DNA of 64,000 nt from Sanghuangporus weigelae (taxonomy: Eukaryota > Basidiomycota > Agaricomycetes > Hymenochaetales > Hymenochaetaceae): assembly GCA_033182465.1 (NCBI GenBank), contig CP137327.1, forward strand, positions 558,001-622,000. The letters run 5' to 3'. The notes below the pieces were generated by a model. That model was not told where the DNA came from, did no database searches, and saw nothing but the letters and a program-made list of their open reading frames with translations. Positions 1-11,215 of this stretch are shown one piece after another. The position numbers and the translations under genes are program-made. How positions within the stretch are numbered: the first letter of the stretch is position 1; each line of letters begins with the position of its first letter.

Positions 1-209
1 ATGCCCTAATGGGGCTACTACGAGTAGAGCCTAGTTCCACTGCCGCATGCATTACATAGGATAATGCCTTTATCAAACAAGATAGCGAATTTTGCAGATA
101 TTCACGCCTGATAGAGTAAGCAAAGCGAGAAATGCAAAGGTTCGGTGGGCGTATAAATTGGCGGTAAAATCTAAGATCCATTATCCGTACAAGAGCAACT
201 TGTGAAACA

Positions 210-413
210 ATGTCCAGCACCACTTCAAAGAAGCGCAGCTACGAAGAGTCTCCCAAGACTGACAGTGACATGGAAGAAGAACCGAAGAAGGTCAAGCGTA
301 CTGATTCAGAACTGGACGCAGAACGAAGCCGTTACGGGAAAAACAAGGATAAAGCTGGAAAGGCGGAACAAGAGGCCTCAGACAAGCAATCAAGGGTGAA
401 ATTCAAAGATTGA
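210..413 (+). CDS. Small hypothetical charged protein (67 aa)
   Basis: This is a single-exon frame of 67 codons. The ATG sits in a reasonable fungal context (aacaATGtcc), and a TATA-like GTATAAATT lies about 55 bp upstream, near 150-158. The protein is lysine/glutamate rich, with KKR and KKVKR basic clusters that resemble nuclear localisation signals and no hydrophobic segment. It lies tail-to-tail with METTL16, 166 bp from the METTL16 stop. I do not recognise a family. The composition would suit a small nucleic-acid-associated or disordered stress protein, but that is inference. It could also be a chance open frame. Confidence 0.4.
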   Translation: MSSTTSKKRSYEESPKTDSDMEEEPKKVKRTDSELDAERSRYGKNKDKAGKAEQEASDKQSRVKFKD

Positions 414-579
414 TCTTAGACCTACGTCCTTTAGTTTGCTGTATTCTGAAAGCAAGAAACAACGTCATAATTAAAGTTGCATTCTGACTTCCGTACCGAA
501 TTCTCAAGTACTCTGAGGCGACCCTTATAAGTAGCCTCATCATCTCCAAACCCGATGATCTAAGATGTGAGAATATATT

Positions 580-2413
580 CTATACCGCGTCAGAGGCTTT
601 TAATCGATTCCAACATTGCGACTCGACGGCAGAACAAACCTTCCCCGACACATGACTCCAAAAGCTTTCGAAAAGCCCCCGCTCCCTTCCCCGGCGCCAG
701 ATTCCAACGAGAACCCACAAGTGTCGTCCTTTCAGGTCGTTATGGATGACAGACAAGTCCACAATCATTACCGGCATATCTCTGGTTGTCAGCAACGAAA
801 CGGGATTTCTCGCTCTTCGTGCCTTTCTCGACCATGAGTTTCTTAATGCCGCGACACGAATGACTTTCACGCCTTCATCCGTGGCAGTGGTCTGCATTCT
901 ACTGCTACTGGTAAATTGGGATCTCGGTGCAATGCTTTGCTCCGTAAATCCTACGACCGAAATGTCCGCTAGTGGCGTAAGTACGTTCAGGACAATGTCA
1001 CAGACGGTACGAAGATTCAGAGCATCGCGGTCAATCAGTGGCTGCTCGAAGTTATTATGAGGAGGTATAAGTGTGTGGTGCGGAGCCGGAAGATCGCGGG
1101 CGACTTTCTAGGTGGTTCATGTTAGCAATGCAATCTGTTTTTCTTTAGAATGATACCCACATCTGGCAATCGTACATCCGAAAAGGACCATGCCACAGCC
1201 CACCTACGTGTCTGCCCTTGCACAAGTTCTGTAAGTGCATAATTGCCTATCTTGTTAGCTTGCAGTATTTCAACGATCTTCTCCAATGATGAAAGCTTTC
1301 CGATCATTGAGGTGAACCATCTAGATGGAGCCTATCAGAAATTCATTCTTGACTGAGGTGGAAGAAGCGAAAAAAAATCTCACAAGCAACGGTCCTTGAT
1401 TTCGACACTTGTGCTTTCCATAACCATTCTCGCCACAAATGCTTCCTCTCCTCCCGGAGTGATCATTTCAATCTCAGCCCCAGTACATGCAGAATTCGGT
1501 TCAAGTTCTTTGCTACTAGCACTCCTCCAGATCTCTTCCTCATCTGCGTAGAAGGGTGGATTACACATAGTAAATGTGAATCTACTGGTTGTTGATATCA
1601 AACGCTCCTCGGTTTAATAACATATGCTCACGTTCGATTTTTCTCCATCTGAAAGGGTACAAAAATGAAGCTTGGGGAAACGACTTTCATCACCGTGATT
1701 CGGTCTGCGAGGTTGTTTTGTTGCACGTTGTCGACGGCAGATTCAAACGAGATAGGATCAATCTCTGGCAATCATATCAATATCCATGAGCGGAAAGGAG
1801 TGGTGGGCACGCTACCTGTTCCGACGAACTTCCAGCATGGGTCGGTTTTGCATCCAAGAAGTGGATAGATAGCAGAAGCACCTGTTCCACTTACTATTTT
1901 TTGTACTCAATTGCAATACAGGAGGTAACACACTCTCACATATCTATTCCAATGATCTCAGATGGCGCACCAAGAACCCGGAAGCTTTCTGCTAGGATAT
2001 CTTGAATCCAAAGAAGATAGTTGAGCCTTTATCATGTCAGTTTTTCCTGGCGAATTACTAGGGGACTGGAAATCGGCAAACCTATTTGGAACTGGAGGAC
2101 ACAATCTTCCTTCGGGCAAACTGAGCTTGAGTCGAAAATCGCGCCAGAGTAGAGCTTCTGTTAGACATCTGATTATTTCGTTGAATAAGAGCATTGTTTT
2201 GGATAACAGACAGAATCGGCATGCCTTTGTGCTTCAGCGTTTTTGAAGTCAAGTGTGTACACGTTTGTTTCGCGAACTTTCGTCAAGCTTGAAGACACTT
2301 TTAGTATAGAGGCAGATCAGATAAGGTCTTGCGCACAAATTTTTGAGCTTCGGATATTGGTCAGAGAGCGAAAGAAAATCGATGGGCGTTTTGTACGGGT
2401 TCCGTTCATGCAT
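580..2413 (-). CDS. METTL16: METTL16/RlmF-family RNA N6-adenosine methyltransferase
   Basis: The protein is a SAM-dependent methyltransferase of the METTL16 (DUF890) family, whose members methylate adenosine in U6 snRNA and some hairpin RNAs. The spliced protein starts [16 protein letters not shown], matching the MHxRNPYK start typical of the family. It continues with [33 protein letters not shown], the SAM motif [17 protein letters not shown], [14 protein letters not shown], the catalytic [22 protein letters not shown] and [17 protein letters not shown]-terminal extension contains [13 protein letters not shown] and [13 protein letters not shown]. About eight short introns are needed. The second (2169-2224) uses a GC donor, which joins FKNAEAQR to CLTEALL. 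Another runs 2027-2081. The start is the first ATG giving the conserved N-terminus. It is transcribed divergently from Mn-SOD. Family assignment is firm; a few exon edges are by eye. Confidence 0.88.
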
Positions 2414-2588
2414 GTGGAAAGGAAAGTTCCGATCGATCGGATTGGGCCAATGTCATTTGATTGGATGACCAATCTTGGTCACGTGCGACGAGAACTGACG
2501 TCAAAATCTTGAATGAACGACGCTCTTCCGTTTCCGAAAAAAGCTCTAGAGGCCTAACCTAACCATCACCATTACCGCAGCGTCGACA
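2414..2588. promoter_or_regulatory. Shared divergent promoter of METTL16 and Mn-SOD
   Basis: Only 175 bp separate the two divergent start codons. The segment holds several CCAAT/ATTGG boxes near 2445-2475, a CACGTG E-box at about 2480, a TGACGTCA-like CRE/ATF site at about 2497, and a pyrimidine/CTAACC-rich leader before the SOD ATG. No clear TATA box is visible. Dual use is inferred from spacing. Confidence 0.55.
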
Positions 2589-3430
2589 ATGCTTACCACC
2601 ATCTCACGTACTTTTGCTCGTACTTCCTCATCACGTCTCTTTGCAGCAGCCGCTGCGGGCTCGTCTCGTAGTGTGCACACACTGCCTCCTTTGCCGTATG
2701 CCTACGATGCGCTGGAGCCTTATATCTCCAAGGAAATCATGAACCTCCATCACACCAAGCACCATCAGACTTATGTCAATGGTTTGAATGCCGCAGAGGA
2801 GGCGTATACCAAGTCACAATCCATTCAAGAGAAGGTTGCCCTTCAGTCTGCTCTCAAGTTCAATGGCGGTGGTAAACTTATTTCTCTTCTTCATGTCCTA
2901 GCCAAAGATGACTCTAGCTTGTACTTCTAGGACACATCAACCACTCTCTTTTCTGGAAGAACCTTGCTCCTGCATCAGGAGAAGGTGGAAAACTGAGTGA
3001 CGGTCCTCTCAAGCAGGCTCTCGAGCGCGACTTCGGTTCCGTTGAGAACTTCAAGAAGGAATTGAACACCAAAACAGCTGCGATTCAAGGTAGTGGTTGG
3101 GGTTGGTTGGGCTACAGCAAGTCCAACAACAAGTTAGAGATAGTGACGACAGCTAACCAGGATCCTCTTCTGAGTGTGTATCGTCGTCTTTTTCATTCCG
3201 CTATCATTAACTAATGATAACGAAACATTAGCTCACGTTCCTCTTATTGGCATTGACATTTGGGAGCATGCCTTTTACCTCCAATATAAGAACGTCAAGG
3301 CTGACGCACGTACTTTTCTTTGATATAGCTACACGTGACTAATTTTTATCCTCTATAGTATTTGAACGCGATCTGGAATGTTATCAACTTCAAGGAAGCA
3401 GAACAACGCTTAATCGAAGCCTCGAAGTAA
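2589..3430 (+). CDS. SOD2: Mitochondrial manganese superoxide dismutase
   Basis: The enzyme converts superoxide to hydrogen peroxide and oxygen in the mitochondrial matrix. Four exons (2589-2871, 2931-3173, 3232-3305, 3359-3430) give 223 aa. The first ~28 residues are Arg/Ser/Ala rich with no acidic residue, a typical mitochondrial presequence. The mature part starts [19 protein letters not shown]. Metal ligands are visible: His in MNLHHTKHH, His in GHINHSLFW, and Asp and His in [20 protein letters not shown] and YLNAIWNVI are also conserved. The last intron (3306-3358) begins with GC, because only GC-AG splicing yields [13 protein letters not shown]; the nearby GT shifts the frame. The length is normal for the family. 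Confidence 0.95.
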
Positions 3431-3654
3431 ATAGAAATCAGAGCATAAAAGAGTTCCAACACCTAACACGAGAGGACATGTGCCAACTTGCATTTCTATT
3501 CTAATGATCAATATATTTTCACATCTTCGATTCCTTTGTGGATGGTCCTTTCTTCTTAGCTTTGGGAACTGGATAGAGGATTCGTGGAGCCGTACGACAG
3601 TCCAGACCTCATCTTATCCGAGTCGGAGCCCGGGCAAAAACCTGTTTCGGCAGC

Positions 3655-3882
3655 CAGGGCTACAATATAGCGGTCGAAAATAGTAGAAATGAAAATAGTA
3701 ATTTCTTCAAGAGTTGCGTCAGGAATGTGATTTGTCGTGTTAGCAAGGCCGAAACTTCTTTTGGTGATCGTGAAATTTCAATTCTGATCTCGGCCTTGCT
3801 AACATGATAAATCACATTCCTGACGCAACCCTTGAAGAAATTACTAATTTCATTTCTACTTTCGACAGCTATTTCGGCCCTG
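3655..3882. repeat. Long imperfect inverted repeat (MITE-like hairpin)
   Basis: Two arms of about 100 bp face each other across a loop of roughly 30 bp. The left arm contains GTAATTTCTTCAAGAGTTGC and the right arm its complement with one mismatch. Both share the 14-mer GGAATGTGATTTRT and TTAGCAAGGCCGA. The outer ends CAGGGC...GTCGA also pair. No coding frame or obvious target duplication is seen. It could be a non-autonomous DNA element or a locus transcribed into a long hairpin. Confidence 0.75.
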
Positions 3883-3926
3883 TCTTATAGAGTTTCTCGC
3901 ACATCCACCTTACTTGACAACATCGC

Positions 3927-4050
3927 AAAATTCTGCACGGGTTACCGCATATGGCAGTTGAGTTTGCCTTATGAGCTCTCATAATCAGTCATAAGCGGTT
4001 ATAATTGCTTATAAGTCGCCATACGTGGTTATAAACCCGTGCAGAATTTT
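3927..4050. repeat. Short terminal-inverted-repeat element (MITE-like, 124 bp)
   Basis: The ends are AAAATTCTGCACGGGTT at 3927-3943 and its exact reverse complement at 4034-4050, with weaker pairing continuing inward (ATATGGC/GCCATACG). The interior has repeated CATAA/TTATAA words. It lies 45 bp right of the longer inverted repeat. No target-site duplication is convincing. Confidence 0.6.
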
Positions 4051-4345
4051 TACTGTTACTGTCTCACCGATCAATCCTGCCGATATGCCACATCATCTCT
4101 CGGCTTCGTCTCGAGAAAGCATCATAGCACGCCCAGTATGTTTGACTCTGTATCGAAGGACTACCCTGTTGGCGACTGGGGCTTACGAAGAGATATTTAC
4201 GAAGACTCAGGTTCAATATCATTCTATGCCGAAGGGATGCATCATTACTGGAGTGAGCACATGTTCTACGTACGTTTAGCACATATATGCCCGCGGGGAC
4301 GTCTGTTGGCACCATTAACTTGACTATCCGCACAAAAACGTCTCA

Positions 4346-5471
4346 ATGGTCTCTTATGTTGTCGTTGGTGCATCGCGCAATCTTGGGGTGAGGTGCGTAC
4401 TAGAGTTTTATAACGACGAAACTAATCACCTCTTTCAGTTGGGCTTTGTGCGTTACTTAAGCTCGGATCCGAAGAACAAAGTATTTGCTCTCGTTCGTAA
4501 CAAAGCAACGGCAACTCAACTTCAGGAATTCGTCGATTCGGATGCCAACAAGTACAGAAATGTGATCGTGATAGAGGCAGACCTCAACGATTACAAGTCC
4601 ATAAAAGTAGGGAATGTCATTCTCTAATGCATCTTATTTTTTACTTCAATTGCTATGATTAGTTGGGTTTCTGACGATTGGCAATAGGCAGCAGCGACAG
4701 CAGTATCGGAAGTGACAGGAGGCGAACTTGATGTCCTGATCAATAACGGTGCGCTATTACACCAAGAGCGAAACTGGGTGACAATAGACGAATTGTAAGT
4801 CTTATTTTGAGCATTTAAGTCGCGCGATGGTAATTTCTGCATCCAATCCAGTCCGGATGAAGAAACTCTTGAGGAAGATTTTCTTACCTTTGTAAGTTGT
4901 GCTTTAATCCTATGTCTTCGGACTATTGATGGTTGTGATGTATTCAGTTCAAGACCAACGCCATCGGAGCCACGTATGTGATCAATGCTTTTATCCCCCT
5001 CCTTCGCGCTGGTACAACGAAAAAAATACTGGCTGTCACGTCCTCCTTGGGCTCTCCACTCTTTGCTTTGGTAATCGGCCAGTCAGCTTGCCCGGCTTAT
5101 TCGATTTCAAAAGCCGCATTAAACATGGTCATTGCCAAGTTCGCTACAAGGTTCAAGAATGATGGATTCACGTTCCTGGCTGTCTCGCCTGGTCTCATCA
5201 AAACTATGCCCGGGCGTAAGTGACATTACTCCAATTTTGCCTGTGAGTTCCTTGTGCTGATCTTCTTGAATTGTAATTCCCCAAAGCGCCTGATGTTGTC
5301 GACAAAATTTATGAAGGAGAGATAGCCAAGTTACGTCAGATAAATCCAAACTTCGGATTCGTCTCCGTCGAGCAATCTGTCAAGGACCAGATTTCTCTTT
5401 TGGAGAAGATGACTCCTGCTGACGCCTTTGTTCATGCCAACGGTGATGACGCGAATTATCCTAGCTATTAG
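4346..5471 (+). CDS. Short-chain dehydrogenase/reductase (sniffer-like SDR), copy 1
   Basis: This is an NAD(P)H-dependent oxidoreductase of the classical SDR superfamily, probably cytosolic; the substrate is unknown. Six exons give about 260 aa. The cofactor motif is GASRNLG near residue 8, followed by LGFVRYLSSDP. Further on come ADLNDY, the NAG-like LINNGAL, and the catalytic YSISK (Tyr-x-x-x-Lys) preceded by a Ser-containing AVTSSLGS. Then comes VSPGLIKT, a C-terminal extension with SVEQSVKDQ, and the end GDDANYPSY. The start MVSYVVVGAS is shared with the next gene. It forms a tandem pair with the paralogue at 6064, same strand, 592 bp apart, with intron positions shared where compared. 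Confidence 0.85.
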
Positions 5472-6063
5472 TCTACTGATGATATTATGATAAAAAACCT
5501 CGAGAATGAATGTACGTGCTAGCCAAGCCCGGACGCACGAGCTCCCAATTAGCGGTGAATAAAAAACCCGCTTTATTAGTCCCGTTGAAGCTAACGTGTA
5601 TCTCTGAACATCCAAATTTGAATTCCGGCTCACTCAGGTCCTGTCATCTACTCCGAGTCGTTCTACTACTGCGGATGCCTTTCGAACCAGAGATTAGTTA
5701 CCGCTGTAGAAAGTATATATATACTCAGTCTGTGTAAGTAGTACGATGAAAGCTATCTGTAGATGTAGAAATATATACTAGAAATGATGAATAAGGATTT
5801 GGATATGCGGAACCGCCGTACCGGGATAGGAAATCGGAGGACACGTGATGAGTGCGATGGGGCAGAATATACATCATCTCCTAGCGCCCATGACTGATTT
5901 TGTATTATCGGAAGACATCGTGCGCATGCCGAGCCGATAGGGCCACTTCATCATCTTTCCTTTCCAGGTTTTGAACAGTCGTTCCTCATGAAACCGATTG
6001 CCAAATATATAAAGGGTCGAGGAATAGCTTGTTGCCTCCACAAACTCGGTCACATCACGAAAA
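5472..6063. other. Intergenic region between tandem SDR genes
   Basis: No gene is seen. An AT-rich TATATATAT/ATATATAC tract lies at about 5717-5780, in the likely 3' region of the first SDR. The last 60 bp are the core promoter of the second SDR. Confidence 0.6.
6005..6013 (+). promoter_or_regulatory. TATA box of the second SDR gene
   Basis: The sequence ATATATAAA lies about 55 bp upstream of the ATG at 6064. The 5' leader would be very short, as is common for TATA-driven inducible fungal genes. Confidence 0.55.
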
Positions 6064-7183
6064 ATGGTCTCTTACGTTGTCATCGGTGCATCACGAGGCA
6101 TAGGGGTGAGAGTCTTTGGGATGACAGAGATTAAAGGAAAAATAATAATTGATCGTTTATTGTAGCTGGGCTTCGTGCAATCATTGAGTTCAGATCCCGA
6201 GAATATCGTGTTCGCTTCGGTCCGAAATAAATCAACAGCAACTCAGCTCCAGGATTTTGTCAACTCGGAAGCAAACAATCATAAGAACGTCGTCGTTCTC
6301 GAGGCCGACCTCAATGACTACAAATCTTTAAAAGTATCTAGCTCTCCTATAATGGAAAATGAAAATGGTAGAATGCTGATCTTCCTTGTTAGACAGCGGC
6401 GAAGGAAGTGTCGAGTGCTACACAAGGAAAGCTGGATGTGCTCATTAGCAATGGTGCACTGCATGAACGGGGCAGGTGGACGATGGATTCATAGTGAGTT
6501 TCTCTGGTGCCACCAAATCCCTGTTGCCCAATCTGGTTCTGCGTTCCACCCAGTCCAGACGAAGAAACTCTGGAAAATGATCTGCTAAGCTTCGTGAGTA
6601 ATATAACTGGATTCATTTGCTTTGAATCGGCAATGATAAGGGTATACCCAGTTTAAGACCAACGTTGTTGGGACAACGCATGCGATCAATACTTTCATTC
6701 CTCTTCTCCGCGATGGAGAAACGAAGAAGGTCCTGGTTGTATCGTCTTCCATGGGCTCTACAAGATATGCTTTAACGGCAAATATCTCGACTGCTGGACC
6801 CTATGCGATTTCGAAAGCGGCATTGAACATGGTCGTAGCCAAGTTCGCGACAAAATTCAGGGACGAAGGTTTCACTTTTCTAGCTGTTTCTCCTGGACTA
6901 GTCAAGACTTTGCCAGGACGTAAGTAACCTTTAATTCGAATTTGACATATTACCACTCAATGCTGACGCATGCCTATTACACTTTGAAGCCCCTGATCAG
7001 GTTGACAAAATCTACGAGTCATTAGTAGCCCAAATACGTCAGACTAATCCAACGTATCCTGGTGCCATCTCCGTCGAGCAATCCGTCAAAGACCAGCTGT
7101 CGCTGTTAAAAAGAATAACTCCCGCAGATACTGGAGCCTTCGTTCATGCGAATGGTGAAGATGCTAACGATCCGACCTATTAG
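6064..7183 (+). CDS. Short-chain dehydrogenase/reductase (sniffer-like SDR), copy 2
   Basis: This is the paralogue of the preceding SDR, clearly a tandem duplicate: MVSYVVIGASRGIGLGF at the start, SVRNKSTATQLQDFVNSEAN, ADLNDYKSLK, PYAISKAALNMVVAKFATKF, VSPGLVKTLPG, and the end GEDANDPTY. It has the canonical cofactor loop GASRGIG, better preserved than GASRNLG in copy 1. The Asn of the usual NNAG motif reads Ser (LISNGAL), and the catalytic YAISK is intact. About six exons give about 255 aa. Its own TATA box suggests independent regulation. The function may be reduction of small carbonyl compounds, but the sequence does not show the substrate. Confidence 0.85.
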
Positions 7184-7854
7184 GTTCATCGGTATTAAGG
7201 AGAGTGGCTCGACAAAGGCATGAACAGTAACATCATACAATCAACTTTTAGGAAATCAGATGATATTATCCTTTCGGGATATGCCAGTGCGCGTCTCACA
7301 CCATGTGGGCAAACAACCAAAAGAGACAGATCCCCTAAAAGAATCAAGGTATACGCTGAGAAAGCGGAAAAACTTGTAGTACGAAGCTTTAGCAGATGGC
7401 ACACTTTAATACTATACACGCGGGCAGATGCATTGCATTGAGGATTGGATTTCAACTGCATGCCCTGGAACGGCTCGACTTCATCTCGATTCCCGCGTCT
7501 AAATGCCATTTATGCTTGTACGTTAGAGTTTCGTCAACTATGTGGAAATAGTTCAGTAGAAGACGAGATATTATTAGTGAACGGAAACATAGAACTCCCG
7601 CACAGGTGAGTATTTTGCGGAAGTGCCCGAGGAAGGCTTTTTCGTCCGAGGATCAGATCTGGAAACCCAGAATAAAGCATCCGAGTCCCTTATCAATACC
7701 TAATGAAAATCTTATTTCGGAATTATCGAAGTCCGCAGCAATGCCTATTCAGATCCATCGTCTCGGGCAAGACAAGGAAAAAAGTACTAGTCGGTATTAC
7801 ATATATGATATTAGACAACCCTAGTATACATAGAGATACTGAACACACTCTTAT
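7184..7854. other. Convergent intergenic region, no gene seen
   Basis: Lies between the stop of the second SDR (+) and the stop of the first P450 (-). Open frames here (for example 7195-7509 on the minus strand) show no family resemblance, and the space is consistent with two facing 3' UTRs. Confidence 0.5.
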
Positions 7855-10199
7855 TTAATACATGCTTGGAAGCTCTTGGTTAACGAGCTCGACGTGCTTC
7901 GCGCTCCGCGGGACAATGTCACACTTAAATGGAACTGGCTGGCTGGAAAGAGTTGCTTGAGAGTCAATAGATTTCACCCATAAGTAACACTCTAAACTCA
8001 CCTAGCGAAGCCAGTCATAAAATCTACGACTGGTTTCTGTTCCTTGCCTGTGACAGGGTCAACCGGTGCCCGTACATCAAAGACTGCAAGAACATTCGCT
8101 ATGGTCAGCCAGGCATTTGTATCTGCAAAGAATCGCCCAGGGCAGGCTCTGGAATATTGTTAGAAGAACTTCTCTGATTGGTCCGATAAGATTTACCTTC
8201 GACCAAAGCCGAAAACAAGTGAACTAGGGTCGTCTACACTCATGCCGGTAAGTCCATGCGAATCTCTTCCTGTCTCATTCTGCGTTTCGATACCGTGCGC
8301 AACTTTTGATAGGAATCGTTCAGGCTTGAAAGTCTCGGGATCTGGGAAATGACGTTCATCGCGCATCATATGCCTGAGTGTCGTTGAAATTCAATACCGT
8401 CTAAGACAGTGTCTAATGGACGCAGAAGCACATTCTCACCAAATGTTAGGTATGATCATCGCATTTGCTGGAATTCTGTTTCCACCGTAAACATCGTCAG
8501 TGATAGACGAATGTGCCACGCCTAAAGCATCAGCTTCAGCATACTCGTGCGGTAGGAATGTCAGAATTACTCGCCCATCGGAAGCGGCGGGTTTGTTCTG
8601 GAGGAATAGTTACAGTTCAACGATCCTGGTACAATACAAAGTTCCACAGAGACATACCTGTAGACTTCCTTCAGGATGCACTCGACATAGGGTAGATTAG
8701 GTCGGTCGTCGTGCGTGGGAAGGCGTTCTGTGCCAATGACCCGATCGATCTCAGCCTGAGCCCGCTTGACAACCTCTGGATGGCAAGCCATCAAAAGTAG
8801 GAATGTGCTTAAAACGATCTCCGACTGGAACATAACATACGTCAAGCCGCTACAGAATGCTTGGTTTCTTTCACTCACTGTTTCGACTCCGGCTAAAGAG
8901 AGATGTCTATAAATATCCTCTTTCGTGATTAACACGAGACAACTTACCGGAGTAAATTACTGAAGCGACATGTTTCATGTTGATTTCAAAATCTTCGTCT
9001 CCAAGGTATTTGTTCTCGTACACGTCCAACATCTTGCTCAGTAAAGAAGGAACTGCCTCTCCAGCTGCCTGGAAAAATGATCAATATAAATCTAAAATCA
9101 ACATGAGTATTTCTCTTACCCTACGATCTTGGACCTCTTTGTAAGGAACATCTCGAGCATCCTGCTGAGCTTTGCGAGCATAGTAGGCTCGCTTCTGAAA
9201 TGATGCACCTGGAAACCATGCCGGGAGGTAACGCACTAAATAAATAAAAGACACGCATTGGAATAGGGTTAGCTCGGGCAAGGCAATTCACTCACATATT
9301 GGGATGAAATCTACAATCGTAGCCCCAGGCGTCCCTCCTTCTATAAAACGAATGGCGGAATCGACTGCAAGCTTCGTAATAACATCGTTCTCTGAGGTGA
9401 CTTCATGTCCATACGTGGCCATCACCAGAGTACCAGCGGTAAATCTGATCAACATCAAGTTCGCCCGAGATCCGATCAGCTGCAAAGAATAAATATAGCT
9501 GAATATACCTTACGTACCTGTGCATATGCTGCCTAAACCGTTCTGGAGATTGGACGAGATTCTGAAGGAAGATTCTTAGTTGGGAAGTTTGAAGCGGGAT
9601 GAATGATGTGATCGCTTGAGAGTTGAAATATTGCTGCATGAGACGACGTTGCGCACGGAACCGGTCTCCGTATGTTATGAATGGCATCAGCTTTTCTGTT
9701 CCATAGCTGCAAACAGCATCAGACACTGTACTTGCTGAGAAGCAAAATAATAAATAAATAAAAATATGCGTACAGCTCGCCATGCAGTATAAACCGAGGC
9801 CTGTCCGAATAGTTTGCGGCACGTTTGTCAAATAAATCCCGTACAGCTTCGGCGGAATTGAGAATGATTATAGGTTTTCCGATAATGGAAACATAGATTA
9901 TATCCCCTAAGGAACATCGAATGGAGGATGATCAGTCGACAAGGCTTGCTCGGTAGAGGCCAGAAGAGATGCTCACCAAGTTTCTTTCCCCACTCAGCGA
10001 ATGTTTTCCATTGGAATTCGCTGGGCATCACACGTAGATTGCCAATAATCGGTTCAGACGGAGGACTAGGGGGCAATGGAAAGCCAACATGTTTCCGTAT
10101 CTTGTGTGCCACAAGGGCGACAGAGCAGAAGGTCAACAAGACGAAAGCCTTCGGATGGCGATCGAAGGCGGAAGTAACGAAGGTCAACGGGGCACTCAT
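7855..10199 (-). CDS. Cytochrome P450 monooxygenase, copy 1
   Basis: This is a haem-thiolate monooxygenase, presumably ER-anchored and fed by cytochrome P450 reductase. An N-terminal hydrophobic anchor ([17 protein letters not shown]) is followed by the proline hinge [14 protein letters not shown]. Later exons carry [19 protein letters not shown] (helix C region), [14 protein letters not shown], a helix-I exon, the ExxR motif [24 protein letters not shown], and the haem loop [13 protein letters not shown] (the RR/ACPG junction is split by an intron). The last exon, after a GTGAGT donor, encodes [13 protein letters not shown] and ends LPSMY. About ten introns are needed and the product is roughly 500 aa. 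The start is the only ATG before the anchor; the upstream TTG in frame was not used. It resembles fungal OrdA/CYP64-like P450s, and the copy at 25.9-28.5 kb is similar. Confidence 0.85.
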
Positions 10200-11215
10200 A
10201 GTTAGTCGATGCAACGTCTGTTCCCCCGGGAGGATTCTTATATATCAGATGCGCGGCACAAATAGAAGATCGTCCTTCCCGTATACATGCGTATTACGTA
10301 TCCGTGATTGAAAGGTTGCTGGTATGCAAGAGAAGCGAAGCGTCCATACCATTTGTTCTTCCGGGTGAGATCATTCACGTTTCAGCCGCAATTCAGCGTG
10401 CTCTCAGCCTCGCATTGGAGTCAAATATTAATGCTATTTTGTAGTCAAATCATTGCGTGAGTCATTGTACTAACAGAACAGCCACCTACATTTATATCAC
10501 GCCGGGGCAATTGCACGGGAATAAATTCTTCAGACTCAAGCAGTCAAATCCTGGGACGTTTGTGCTCGATATCGAACATGGATCTCGGAACGGAGACAGA
10601 TGAAACATATCAGGCGTACACGATAGGAAACTTGATAACGTGAATGAAGACGGCGGTGAAATCAGGACGAAGAAGAGAAGGCGTTGGGTTCTCAAAGCGA
10701 ACCTTGACGTGAGCGCGAATGAGAAACTCCCTTTTGGTATAGCATTCCTGTGTCCTCTCAGGCAGAAGAGTCAGCTGGATGGAAGCCAGGAATGAAGTTG
10801 CCCCAGAACAAAATCGACGCAGAGAAACATTACACAGAATAAAACACGTCGAAATCCATTGCCTCATACATATCCAGCCACTGGACTCTCGCCCTGGACG
10901 ATCAGATCCGAGTGTCGGACAAAAGACACGATACTGGAAAACCTTGAAGGGAGGCGTAAACAACGAACGCAAGGTGGATGAGACTAGAAGCGACGTGCAC
11001 ACGATTCCAGGATAGTGTGAAAGAGAACGTAAGCGAAGAAGACTCGCTTACGGCAAATTGAATGAATTGTGTAATAAAAAGTCGCAGTTAGCAGCAAAGA
11101 TAAGACGAATCCCAACACCAAACGAACACGGCGTCGTACTTAAAGAATAGGATACATCACGATAATAGAGAGAAGTTCTGAAAGCAACCAGTCCTTTAGG
11201 CAGAATTTGAAATTT
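10200..11215. other. Intergenic region, no supported gene
   Basis: This is the upstream region of P450 copy 1 and the downstream region of the coiled-coil hypothetical gene. A 130-codon open frame on the minus strand (10610-11002) was examined. It has no recognisable motif and Cys/Ser/Arg-rich composition typical of a shadow frame. Confidence 0.45.
10238..10245 (-). promoter_or_regulatory. TATA box of P450 copy 1
   Basis: On the minus strand the sequence reads TATATAAG about 40 bp upstream of the P450 start codon at 10199. Confidence 0.5.

Noticed and set aside
202-399. Overlapping frame in the small gene at 210
   Set aside because: Shifted shadow of the 67-codon frame, which has the better ATG context and composition.
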